Notes under the pieces: model-generated | What the model saw: the letters and a program-made list of their open reading frames with translations, nothing else | The model's database searches: none | Told to the model about the DNA's origin: nothing | From: Nostoc calcicola FACHB-3891 | GTDB lineage: Bacteria > Cyanobacteriota > Cyanobacteriia > Cyanobacteriales > Nostocaceae | Reading direction: 5' to 3' | Assembly (NCBI RefSeq): GCF_014697355.1 | Contig: NZ_JACJRQ010000020.1 | Coordinates: 1 to 64,000 of the forward strand | Length of the DNA stretch: 64,000 nt | Program-made: the position numbers and the translations under genes | In this document: positions 42,831-51,071 of the stretch, one piece after another | Layout of the letters: each line of letters opens with the position of its first letter | How positions within the stretch are numbered: position 1 is the first letter of the stretch

Positions 42831-43340
42831 TTATCGAGGAGGAGGTGGCGGTGGAAATAGTGGTATATCGATATTGTTAGGAAATGGGTAGCTTACTGAT
42901 TGCTCACCAACTATTCCATCAATAGAATCAGCACGAATTTTAAAAGTGCTTTCTCCATAAGGTCTAATCTTGGGCAAGTAATGGAATGGTAGACTATAAG
43001 TACAACCTTCACCGAGATGATTTCCTGTAGCTGCAACTGGTTGACCTACAGATCGCTGTGTAGGAACATTAAATTGACCCGGTTTAGGTTCAGTGGGAAT
43101 AAACTCTGTCAGACTTATATTAATTCGCTCGCAAAAAATATTCCTAATTGTGGGATTTCCTTTGACTATATTTCCTTGAATTGTGACAGTGTTTTGAACT
43201 CTTTGAATTCTTGGATATTTTTGAGCTAACTGTATAGTGTGCGTTGGTTGAGCATTCGCTATGGCTGTAAAGTTAGCTAATATGCTACATGTCAAAGTTG
43301 CAATCAAGGTTGGCGAAATACATAATTTCATTAATGACAT
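42831..43340 (-). CDS. Exported hypothetical protein with Pro-rich tail (169 aa)
   Basis: Signal peptide MSLMKLCISPTLIATLTCSI, cleavage near ANA-QPT. The mature part is beta-rich with two Cys (NIFCERINIS and EGCTYSLPF) likely disulfide-bonded, and ends in FPPPPPPR. TTGGAGATATTCC before the ATG gives a good Shine-Dalgarno. No domain recognised. Second gene of the secreted island, so a surface or extracellular role is inferred. Confidence 0.72.
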   Translation of the reverse strand: MSLMKLCISPTLIATLTCSILANFTAIANAQPTHTIQLAQKYPRIQRVQNTVTIQGNIVKGNPTIRNIFCERINISLTEFIPTEPKPGQFNVPTQRSVGQPVAATGNHLGEGCTYSLPFHYLPKIRPYGESTFKIRADSIDGIVGEQSVSYPFPNNIDIPLFPPPPPPR

Positions 43341-43561
43341 GGAATATCTCCAATATTTTGTAGCAGTGAGTGTTTATTGATAGTGTGAATTGGGTCTTTC
43401 AATTCTGTGTCAATGGCTTTATGTTGGTTTATATGATTGATTTTTTGGTTTTATGCAATCCATCCTGATTTTTCACATAAAACCTGGTAAGTAACCTATT
43501 GTTCAATTATCGAGGAACGTTGGGTTTCCTTACGTCAACCCAACCTTGTATCTTAGTTAAA

Positions 43562-43647
43562 ACTTACGCAAAAGATAATGAAAGTAGCGGTAATTCATCA
43601 ATTACCGCTACGCAAGAATGAGGCTTTCGGCGACATTTTGCGTAAGT
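43562..43647. repeat. Short element with ACTTACGCAAAA terminal inverted repeats
   Basis: Arms 43562-43573 and 43636-43647 are perfect 12-mers. The interior has GCGGTAATTCATCAATTACCGC, itself a hairpin. It lies just beyond the stop codon of the AbfB-like gene. Confidence 0.8.
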
Positions 43648-43662
43648 CCTGTTAGTATTCCG

Positions 43663-44178
43663 CTACCGATAGAGAGGACTAGTGATACTAAACGTTGCAT
43701 CCTTTCTGAACAGATCGCTACCATCTGAGGGATCTACCCACAACTCAAAATTCTTATGTCGTATGTAGTGCCCAGGAAAGTTGAGGGATTCAAATGACCA
43801 ACTAGAAGTATTGTCACCAAACAGCCGAGTCTTAATGCAAAACGTAGCATCTTCTCTAAAAAGCCGCTGATTGATTCTCCTTGCCAACTTCAGCCGGAAA
43901 TTTTCGTGTCTCAAGAAGTGACCTGGAAAGTTTACAGACTCAAATGAAGAGCATTTGCTATTCGCCAATCCTGAAACAAGTCTGTAGGTTGCGTCTTTCC
44001 TTCCTAGTTCATCATTGATTGGCTCTAAGTAGCCTAAGAAATTTCTGTGGCGAATATAGCGATCGCCAAAATTATAGGACTTAAAGGACACGACTTCACC
44101 GTTGCTTTGGGAATAAACTGACGAAGATGATGTTAGCAATATCCCGCAAATTGACAAGCCTAAACTTGAAACACTCAA
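43663..44178 (-). CDS. Secreted AbfB (CBM42-like) trefoil lectin, 5' end frameshifted (171 aa)
   Basis: Three beta-trefoil repeats typical of the alpha-L-arabinofuranosidase B domain: VSFKSYNFGDRYIRHRNFLG, SFESVNFPGHFLRHENFRLK with LFREDATFCI, and SFESLNFPGHYIRHKNFELW with LFRKDATFSI. The domain binds arabinose-type sugars; no catalytic domain is attached. The visible frame can begin only at TTG 44178, within the signal peptide. ATG 44204 has an excellent Shine-Dalgarno (TAGGAGCAAAT) and MKFNWLKK, and would be in frame with this ORF if the 6-base poly-A at 44181-44186 had 7 bases. The intact gene would span 43663-44204. Confidence 0.85.
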   Translation of the reverse strand: MSVSSLGLSICGILLTSSSSVYSQSNGEVVSFKSYNFGDRYIRHRNFLGYLEPINDELGRKDATYRLVSGLANSKCSSFESVNFPGHFLRHENFRLKLARRINQRLFREDATFCIKTRLFGDNTSSWSFESLNFPGHYIRHKNFELWVDPSDGSDLFRKDATFSITSPLYR

Positions 44179-44304
44179 GATTTTTTCAGCCAGTTAAATT
44201 TCATATTTGCTCCTATTTTCTATTTACGTAATAGCAAAAAATAAATTATTCCAAATTGGCGGTTAGTAGGGTGGAATGGCACTTACTTAAAGTTAGTTGT
44301 TGCC

Positions 44305-44339
44305 TAGATCCCCGACTTCTTTAAGAAGTCGGGGATCTA
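44305..44339 (-). terminator. Terminator hairpin after the ricin-B gene
   Basis: 17-bp arms (TAGATCCCCGACTTCTT and complement) around one base, 46 bp past the stop codon of the ricin-B-like gene. The CCCGACTTCTTTAAGAAGTCGGG palindrome type recurs at 62400-62432. Confidence 0.6.
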
Positions 44340-44385
44340 AATCCACCTGATTAATGATTAGACTAAATATGCTTGTATTACTCAT

Positions 44386-44889
44386 TCAGTTGGCTCGAAT
44401 AATTTTCCACATGACATTCGGTTGATCAACGCACTCCCATAGGGTGATTCTACCGCCATTGTCCATAATGCCTCCGTGTTGGTGCAAGCATGAGCCGATC
44501 GCAGACTGAATCTTTACATACGATCCACCAACAGGAACTTCACGCCACTTTTGAGAAGATGATCCTGTACAAGTCGATTGGATGATATCAGTACCATTTG
44601 CTGACAATCCATTTTTCACGGTTAGGCAGAGGTCGCTATGTTTAAAACGGAGAACAAAATAACCATTGTCTGCCCATCCTCGAGTTAATTGAACGTTTGG
44701 TTGATTGATGCACTCCCATTGTGTAACAAGTCCTCCGATGTTTCTAATTCCTCCATGCTGGTGTACACACTTGCCGCTATGCTTCGCTTGTATGTAATAG
44801 CGTTGCTCCGTAAGGCTTGCAGAGGTCATTGGTGCTAGTGTTGCACCTAATGTCCCAATCACAAACAAACTCACTATGGCACGTTTCAT
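44386..44889 (-). CDS. Secreted ricin-B-type lectin (167 aa)
   Basis: Signal peptide MKRAIVSLFVIGTLGATLAP, cleavage near TSA-SLT. The mature protein is a single beta-trefoil RICIN domain: YYIQAKHSGKCVHQHGGIRN, LVTQWECINQPNVQL, FKHSDLCLTVKNGLSANGTD, SSQKWREV, IGSCLHQHGGI and ITLWECVDQPNVMWKI. The QxW-type elements and paired Cys are visible, and the duplicated HQHGG motifs are unusual. It likely binds galactose-type glycans. A good AGGGG Shine-Dalgarno precedes ATG 44889. It heads the minus-strand secreted island. Confidence 0.88.
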   Translation of the reverse strand: MKRAIVSLFVIGTLGATLAPMTSASLTEQRYYIQAKHSGKCVHQHGGIRNIGGLVTQWECINQPNVQLTRGWADNGYFVLRFKHSDLCLTVKNGLSANGTDIIQSTCTGSSSQKWREVPVGGSYVKIQSAIGSCLHQHGGIMDNGGRITLWECVDQPNVMWKIIRAN

Positions 44890-45027
44890 AATGTGAATAC
44901 CCCTGCCGATCGCTAACTAAGATTATGTTCTTTCATTTAATCACTGTCTATGCCTATTTAAAGATGATTTTTTTGCTTTTATCCATGCTTGTTATAACCA
45001 AAGGTCAGATAATCCTGAATATAAATC

Positions 45028-45154
45028 AATACAGTTCAGTTAAGGCTAAAACCCTTTATCAAAGTCAATTTTTTTTAACTAACTGCTAAGGACGGATTCG
45101 CGCAGCGTCTCGTCAGAGAAGGACGCGAAGGAAGATGCTTAACTGAACTGTATT
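45028..45154. repeat. 127-bp MITE-like element, 17-bp terminal inverted repeats
   Basis: AATACAGTTCAGTTAAG (45028-45044) and its exact complement (45138-45154). The interior has a CGCAGCGTCTCGTCAGAGAAGG stretch typical of small cyanobacterial elements. It directly abuts the fragment of an AAA-like ATPase gene. Confidence 0.85.
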
Positions 45155-45155
45155 G

Positions 45156-45308
45156 GAATATAAACGCCTTACTTTTTGTTTGTTAGGAGTAGCTACTCCC
45201 TCGAATTTAATTGCTGATAAAAATCGCACCCCTTTTAATATTGGTCGGGCAATCACATTAACTGAATTTCAATTAGATGAAGTGGAATCTTTAATTACTG
45301 GAGTTTAG
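45156..45308 (+). pseudogene. AAA-like ATPase C-terminal fragment
   Basis: Reads EYKRLTFCLLGVATPSNLIA, then DKNRTPFNIGRAITLTEFQL and a stop (TAG 45306-45308). This block is typical of the cyanobacterial AAA-like (AAA_35) ATPases that recruit effector domains. The upstream part is missing at the boundary of the inverted-repeat element. Confidence 0.7.
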
Positions 45309-45401
45309 AGGGAATAGTTGCTAGACCAAAAGTGATATTAGAAGAGGCGCAAAAGTTTGAGACTTGGGTTGTGTACTTCACCAACTTTAAATATGCTGTA
45401 A

Positions 45402-47360
45402 CTAAGGCGACTGGTTTAACGCCCATTTCAACCACTGCCCAAAGGAACTTGCAACATTCAACCGATGAACTCCAGGCGCACGGGCGGCGGCGAGTCCATC
45501 AACAGCGACTAATGCGGCGTATTGCAAGCCCAAGAAACTATCGACTGCGGCATAAGGACCACCAAGGGTAATCGCCCCCGCAGCATACATTTGTCCTCTG
45601 TCGCTACGCATTTCTACTAATTCAAAATTGTTCGCTACAGTTAATCGCCCCAGATTATTCAGTGGCAAGTTGTAATGTTTAACAAAATCTTCTAGCAGGG
45701 GACTAGCATTTACTTTGGCATCCAGTCCAGTGGCATCAACAATAAAGTCAGCTATCAACTTCATTTCGCCAAAACTTTGTTCTCGGATATGGGTAATAGT
45801 CCGGTTTTGGGTGTCTCTTTCCACATCCTGTACTTCACCGAAGGTAATTTGATACCAGCCTTCGCTGATTCCTTGGGCGGTAATCCGCTGCCAATCGTGG
45901 CGATCGGCAGTGGTGGTGCCACCCCAGTCTGTTAGTAAACGTTTGCGTTCATCGGGGCTGGCTTTTTCTAACATTGTGCGGAGTTCGCCGCCCCAACAAG
46001 CTTTCGGCCAGTTAAAGGGTTGAAATTCGTAATGATTTTTGACTAGGCGCTGGGCATATTGAAATTTGTTGCCTTGGGGTTTAGGCGATCGCATTAAATG
46101 CAAAACTGAAATATTCCGATTGCGCTTTCTAGCTTCAAAAATCCGCTGCAAAATCCGCGAAGCCACAATTCCCCGTCCGCGAATCAATACTGTACCACCG
46201 CGATCCTCTAATTGCTGATAAACATGATCGTGTACTTCGTAAGCATTCACAACAGTTTTAAAGTCTTGATATTTTTCTCTATAAGCTTGCAAATCTGGGA
46301 GAAACTGAATTGCTGGATATCCAGTAGCTAAATGTAAATAACGAGTAACTAAAAAAGCATAATTTCCAGGGGCGCGAGAATAGGCTACGCAATACCTACC
46401 ATCATCGGTTTTGCGAATTGCCCTGACTCGTCCATAGCGATAAATTTGGTTCCAGCCAATGCGCTTAGCCTCTCTGTCTATGGAATTAAAGACATTACCG
46501 GAACGGGGTGTATAAGTTTCGGCAAATGTTGGTTCAGCAAACACCTGCCACAAATATTTAAATGCTGAGTTAATTTTTCCCTTAGCCAAGTCAGCCCAAG
46601 CTTCGCGCAAGGCATAACTAGGCCAGCCCCAAATATTATCAGGACAAGAATCGGAATTAGACCGCAGTCTTTCATATAAGGGAATCTGGGAATTCATACA
46701 CAGGCGCTTATAACGGGCATAAGGTTCGCCTTCTAATCCCACAGCGACAATTTTTTCAGCACGCACACCACTAAGTCGCAGCAAATCAACCCAAACAAAG
46801 CTACCCAGCCCCGCCCCGATCGCCAGATAATCAGTTTCATCCACTGGCAGCCCAGTAGCATAAAGGGCTAGTACGGGGACTTTTTGTGCTTGAAAAGCTG
46901 GTGGCGGAAAATTAGTGCCTGCGGTAATCCCAGGCTGGGCTACAGGCAAACTGGGGTCTGGGATATTGGTATTTGGATTAAAGCGAATTGTCGAAGGGGG
47001 GCTGGTATCTGGTACGGTAGCGCTAGCAGCAAACTTGATTGTAATTACATAAGGGCCAATCTGCAAAGTGTCGCCATTAGCCACAACACTGCGCTTTTGT
47101 TGTTTACCGTTGACATAGATACCGTTAACACTGCCTTGGTCAATCACCACCAGATGATTTTGTTCCCACTCAATTAGGGCATGGTAGCGAGAAACTTCAT
47201 TACTATTTAGCAGCATCCTCGAAACCCGCTGTCCTCCAAGTTCAGCAGGTAACCGCCCGAATTCCCGACCAAAGGCGATCGGTATATTCAACATTGGTTC
47301 TCGCCGTTCTCCGGTTGTTGGATCTTCCCAACTTAATTGGATTTGTAGGTGATTAGTCAT
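45402..47360 (-). CDS. FHA domain fused to a flavoprotein-monooxygenase-like oxidoreductase (652 aa)
   Basis: Unusual fusion. The N-terminal FHA phosphothreonine-binding domain (about 20-110) shows IPIAFGREFG, SNEVSRYHALIEW, DQGSVNGIYVNGK and NGDTLQIGPYVI. A Pro-rich linker (115-160) leads to an FAD/NAD(P)-type Rossmann module: DYLAIGAGLGSFVWVDLL, a LHLATGYPAIQFLPDL motif like the ATG motif of class B flavin monooxygenases, the second nucleotide fold VLIRGRGIVASRILQRIF, and IADFIVDATGLDAKV. The C-terminal QMYAAGAITLGGPYAAVDSF closes the FAD fold. The reaction is unknown. A phosphothreonine-controlled redox enzyme is inferred; the next gene also has an FHA domain. Confidence 0.85.
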   Translation of the reverse strand: MTNHLQIQLSWEDPTTGERREPMLNIPIAFGREFGRLPAELGGQRVSRMLLNSNEVSRYHALIEWEQNHLVVIDQGSVNGIYVNGKQQKRSVVANGDTLQIGPYVITIKFAASATVPDTSPPSTIRFNPNTNIPDPSLPVAQPGITAGTNFPPPAFQAQKVPVLALYATGLPVDETDYLAIGAGLGSFVWVDLLRLSGVRAEKIVAVGLEGEPYARYKRLCMNSQIPLYERLRSNSDSCPDNIWGWPSYALREAWADLAKGKINSAFKYLWQVFAEPTFAETYTPRSGNVFNSIDREAKRIGWNQIYRYGRVRAIRKTDDGRYCVAYSRAPGNYAFLVTRYLHLATGYPAIQFLPDLQAYREKYQDFKTVVNAYEVHDHVYQQLEDRGGTVLIRGRGIVASRILQRIFEARKRNRNISVLHLMRSPKPQGNKFQYAQRLVKNHYEFQPFNWPKACWGGELRTMLEKASPDERKRLLTDWGGTTTADRHDWQRITAQGISEGWYQITFGEVQDVERDTQNRTITHIREQSFGEMKLIADFIVDATGLDAKVNASPLLEDFVKHYNLPLNNLGRLTVANNFELVEMRSDRGQMYAAGAITLGGPYAAVDSFLGLQYAALVAVDGLAAARAPGVHRLNVASSFGQWLKWALNQSP

Positions 47361-47521
47361 TGGTCATTTGTCATTGGTCATTTGTCATTGGGCATTGGGC
47401 ATTAGGAAGGGGGAAAGGGAAAGGGGTAAGGGGGAAAGGTTAAATTTATCCCTTTACCCTTTACCCTTTAACCTTTTCCCCTACCTCCTCATCCCCCTCA
47501 TCCCCCTCATCTCCCCACTCC

Positions 47522-48088
47522 CTAACTCCCAGGTGCTACTAACACACTGACTGCCGCAGCCAAAGATGTCCCACACCACGGACAACCAATTTGCAGATTC
47601 TCTGGTGGGGAAACTTTGTAACATTTGGGACATTTTAAACCATAAACTCCTGGCGGTGGTGCTGGATGGTGGTGATGGTGATGTCCGATATTTGCTGGTG
47701 AATGGGGGTTAACCACTGGCGGTTGCGGTGGCATCAAAATTGTTGCGGGAATGTTGCCTGTGGAAATGCTAGTAACTTTGAGTTGTATTTGTCCCAAAGA
47801 GATGCTAATGCCCTCAGCTAAAGGCATTTCACCTTGGACTAGTTGTCGTCCATCGACAAGGGGGGGATTTTGCGATCGCAAGTTCCTCAGATAAAAGCGC
47901 TGTTGCTGGGGATGAAAAAATATTTCAATATGCAAACCAGATACTGTGGGATTACTCAAAACAATATCGCACCGGAGGGGATCGCGACCGATGCGGACAG
48001 TGCCAGGATTTTTACTTGGCTGTTGTTCGTAAATGTTCTGAGTTTTATCTACACCTGCATCGTGCCACTGTAAAGTTAGTGCGTTCAT
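47522..48088 (-). CDS. FHA domain and zinc-ribbon protein (188 aa)
   Basis: N-terminal FHA domain (about 28-112): TVRIGRDPLRCDIVLSNPTV, SGLHIEIFF, PLVDGRQLV and EGISISLGQIQLK. A linker has a run of six His residues (about 135-141) and Pro. The C-terminal zinc ribbon has CPKC (about 152-155) and CPWC (about 168-171). It likely binds a phosphorylated partner and perhaps zinc or nickel. It lies 161 bp upstream of the FHA-flavoprotein on the same strand and may act in the same Ser/Thr-kinase pathway. Confidence 0.82.
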   Translation of the reverse strand: MNALTLQWHDAGVDKTQNIYEQQPSKNPGTVRIGRDPLRCDIVLSNPTVSGLHIEIFFHPQQQRFYLRNLRSQNPPLVDGRQLVQGEMPLAEGISISLGQIQLKVTSISTGNIPATILMPPQPPVVNPHSPANIGHHHHHHPAPPPGVYGLKCPKCYKVSPPENLQIGCPWCGTSLAAAVSVLVAPGS

Positions 48089-48196
48089 TGTTCTAACTTT
48101 TTAACTTGTATTTTAGCTACTTCAACTTCTCTCTGTGCGATTCCTAACACGATTGAGTAGGCGCAAGCAAGTATTTAGAAAAAACTTCAATAACCT

Positions 48197-48862
48197 TTAT
48201 CTTGCCGACGCTAATTTATCAGCAATGCGTGTAGTTTCTGGCAGACGATATTTAGGTGTGCAGCGTAATACGTAGTCAATTGCTGTCGGTAAACTAATTC
48301 GATGACCACTGGAGACGTACAGGGGTTTGACTCCTGTGCGCGATCGCAAAACTGCTCCGATTATTTCACCTTGGTGGATGAGCGATCGCCAATTACCTCT
48401 AGTTTCTGGTAATTCTTCATGCTTACCTATCAACAATGACTTAGCTACACCAATTGTCGGTATATCCACAATTAACCCCAAATGGCTAGCTATACCAAAT
48501 CTCCGGGGATGGGCAATTCCCTGGCCATCACACAGAATAATATCTGGTGTTGTTTTAATCTTTTCCAAAGCATCCAAGACTGCGGGAATTTCCCGAAATG
48601 AAAGAAAACCAGGAATATAAGGAAAGGTCGTAGGGCGGTGTGCTAGGCTCGTCTCAACTACTTGCAAATCAGGAAAACTCAGTACTGCCACAGCTGCACG
48701 GCTAATAGTGCCATCGGCTTCAAAACCCATATCCACTCCGGCGACATACTGCACGGGTTCTTCCAGTCGATCTGATGTAATGACCTGATTTCGCAACTCT
48801 TCTTGGATAGCGATCGCTTCTTCCAAGGTCGATGGCCAAGCATGACGTTGATAAATGTTCAT
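48197..48862 (-). CDS. nfi: Endonuclease V (deoxyinosine 3' endonuclease)
   Basis: DNA repair nuclease cutting near deaminated bases (inosine). Conserved elements: VQYVAGVDMGFEADGTISRA (first catalytic Asp), VVETSLAHRPTTFPYIPGFL (PYIP wedge motif), then SFREIPAVLDALE, IILCDGQGIAHPRRFGIASH (second Asp) and IPTIGVAKSLLIG. Normal length for the family (221 aa). Monocistronic. Confidence 0.95.
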   Translation of the reverse strand: MNIYQRHAWPSTLEEAIAIQEELRNQVITSDRLEEPVQYVAGVDMGFEADGTISRAAVAVLSFPDLQVVETSLAHRPTTFPYIPGFLSFREIPAVLDALEKIKTTPDIILCDGQGIAHPRRFGIASHLGLIVDIPTIGVAKSLLIGKHEELPETRGNWRSLIHQGEIIGAVLRSRTGVKPLYVSSGHRISLPTAIDYVLRCTPKYRLPETTRIADKLASAR

Positions 48863-49170
48863 ATTTAAAATTTGAATGAAATTAATATTAATCGTGGTAA
48901 TTTGCCTAGCACAGAAAACAATAGTTTTTGAGTCAGAATTCCTCGAAAATCAAGAGTTGTAGGGCTGCTTGATTTTCTCCCAATTAGAAAATTATGGTCT
49001 CGAAGTCTGATAAATTCAGAATTCTGAATTCAAAATTCTGACTCCTTTTTTATATTAGACATTTCAGCTTTGGCTTGTTGATACCTTGCATCATAATGTT
49101 ACTTAAGTCTCTCAAGAGGGAATCCTGAGAATATAAGGTTATTTTCTTTTGATTTTCTCATTTACTGGTT

Positions 49171-49683
49171 ATGACGCAGCCAAATATTCTGGAACTTGCA
49201 AAGCAGGGAGATGTAGAGGCGATCGCATCTCTGATGAACCGCCATCTACAACCCAAAGGGATCGCTGCAAAAGTTGCCTTCAAGGAAGCTTGCTTAGAAA
49301 TAATACTAGAATCTGCTGAAATACCAAACCAGGAAACCTGGGTTGCATTTATCCGTAGAGGATTAACTAACTTAGGGGCTGCATCTGTTGAGAGAGTGAA
49401 GATTTACGGACAGCACATAGGTAAAAATTTTCCCGCTTGGAGTCAAGAATTTGAGCTAGGCTTCGCAGAAGCTGAAGAAAATGATCAAGAGTCTTCTAGT
49501 AATTCTCAGATGCTAACTGTTTCTATTAACTTAAATGGTGATAGTGTCCGCGAATTAAAAAACCAAGATTTTGAAAATATTGCCAATAAAATCATCAATG
49601 ATATTTTATCATCCTGTAATGATATTTTTATTCAAAAAGTAAGCATTAGTAATGATAATTGTGTGATTTCAAAGGAACGTTAG
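49171..49683 (+). CDS. Cyanobacterial hypothetical protein (170 aa)
   Basis: The N-terminal ~100 residues (MTQPNILELAKQGDVEAIAS, LQPKGIAAKVAFKEACLEII, WVAFIRRGLTNLGAASVERV, FPAWSQEFELGFAE) resemble a domain repeatedly found at the start of cyanobacterial multidomain proteins. The C-terminal ~60 residues differ and are AT-rich. Function unknown. The region just upstream, including AGGGAATCCT and the ATGACRCAGCC start, is similar to that of the next gene, so the two share a duplicated leader. Confidence 0.7.
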   Translation: MTQPNILELAKQGDVEAIASLMNRHLQPKGIAAKVAFKEACLEIILESAEIPNQETWVAFIRRGLTNLGAASVERVKIYGQHIGKNFPAWSQEFELGFAEAEENDQESSSNSQMLTVSINLNGDSVRELKNQDFENIANKIINDILSSCNDIFIQKVSISNDNCVISKER

Positions 49684-49854
49684 TATTCAATTTTTCTGAC
49701 GATCCAGATGCGGATAAAGAGTCTAATTACAAGAAAAATAATCAATATGTATTTTACACATATAGTTATAAAATTTGTGAATATGTTGGTTTTATCTGTA
49801 AATAGGGAATCCTAAAATAGACGATATTTTATCAGGTTTTCGCGTTTATTAGTT

Positions 49855-50664
49855 ATGACACAGCCTAAGATTATGGAAACTACTAAGCAAAAACTACAAA
49901 AATTCCACTGGCCTTTATGGTTTCCTTATCCTAGTTCTTGGCTAAAAGCATTGATTTTGGCTTTATTGTTGAGAGTTATTATATTCGTAGTTGATAGTAC
50001 AGGAAAGGTAGGCTACCGGATCGCATATTTTGTAAACAGCTTAGAATTATTTGTTATGTTTACAATACTGTTAATTCTCTCTCCAATTATAATAATTACT
50101 TTTAGCCATCACTGTCTACACTTGCTTATTAGTCGGTTTATATCAGAAATTCAAGCACCAGAAATAGGTAAAACGCAAGGATTTTTTCCAGGAATCATGA
50201 GCTGGTGGGAAGGATTATATGCTTGGCTTGTAATTGTGATTTCTACACTGATAGCAACTTTTTTTTGTACAATATTTTTGCCCGATTTTAATCTGAGCTA
50301 TGCCCAACCACTTGAATATTACAGAGAGTTTCACAATAAAATAATAGTATTATTTGGCTTATTTTATATTTTTACTGGGGCACTTATTTATCAAATTGAA
50401 TATTTAGTAAGACAGCGAATAATATCTGCATATTCTGGCAATAAAGCAACAGGCACAAATAAATCTAATACAGATTTAAAGACAGACACAGAACTTAATA
50501 GATTTGCCGTAGAGATGGATGTAAACAAAATAAAATCAAATGTGCAAGAAACTAAAACTACTAATAATCGACGAAAATTTCGTAATATAAATAAATATTG
50601 GCTGCTGTTTTTTTTGATATTCTTAATTTCTGTAGGAATATATATATCTTCAGAAGTACTATAA
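49855..50664 (+). CDS. Multi-helix membrane protein, N-terminal part of a gene broken by an in-frame stop (269 aa)
   Basis: Begins MTQPKIMETTKQKL like its neighbour, then five or so membrane helices: ALILALLLRVIIFVVD, LFVMFTILLILSPIIIITF, GLYAWLVIVISTLIATFFC, IIVLFGLFYIFTGALIYQ and YWLLFFLIFLISVGIYI. A charged cytosolic linker lies before the last. The TAA at 50662-50664 is followed in the same frame by 110 sense codons of coding character. The natural product was probably about 380 aa. Confidence 0.72.
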   Translation: MTQPKIMETTKQKLQKFHWPLWFPYPSSWLKALILALLLRVIIFVVDSTGKVGYRIAYFVNSLELFVMFTILLILSPIIIITFSHHCLHLLISRFISEIQAPEIGKTQGFFPGIMSWWEGLYAWLVIVISTLIATFFCTIFLPDFNLSYAQPLEYYREFHNKIIVLFGLFYIFTGALIYQIEYLVRQRIISAYSGNKATGTNKSNTDLKTDTELNRFAVEMDVNKIKSNVQETKTTNNRRKFRNINKYWLLFFLIFLISVGIYISSEVL

Positions 50665-50997
50665 ATATTTCCCATATCTTCTAAAAATCAAACAGAAATA
50701 CCATCAAAAACCGTATTAGTTATACCCTCACCAGTAACTTCAGAATCGCCGACTGTATTACTTCAAACTGATACATTTCGAGAGGCAGTAAATAAGGCAA
50801 TCAACGCAGCTAACCTGACTCAATCAGCAAAATCTCCAGATGAATGGAAGACAGTTGTCAGTGAATGGCAAGGAGCGATCGCACTTATGAAAAATGTGCC
50901 ATCTTCTAGCCCAAATTATGCAATAGCCCAGCAAAAAATCGTAGAATATCAAAAAAATCTCACCTACGCGCAGAAAAATACTGTTAGCAATCAGTAA
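50665..50997 (+). pseudogene. In-frame continuation after the TAA: soluble C-terminal domain
   Basis: Open in the same frame as 49855-50664, closing with TAA at 50995-50997. It encodes a Ser/Pro-rich linker and then a helical domain (TFREAVNKAINAANLTQSAK, then PDEWKTVVSEWQGAIALMKN, VPSSSPNYAIAQQKIVEYQK, NLTYAQ), a recurrent C-terminal module of cyanobacterial membrane proteins that I recognise by pattern only. No start codon or ribosome-binding site of its own is apparent. Confidence 0.75.
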
Positions 50998-51071
50998 GGC
51001 GATCGCACTTCAAAATTAAGCTATAAAAAGCAGTATAATAGCGACGGTAAGCTACGCTAACGCTGACAAAA

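Noticed and set aside
45332..45571. 79-codon plus-strand frame
   Set aside because: Mostly antisense to the 3' end of the FHA-flavoprotein gene and without coding character.
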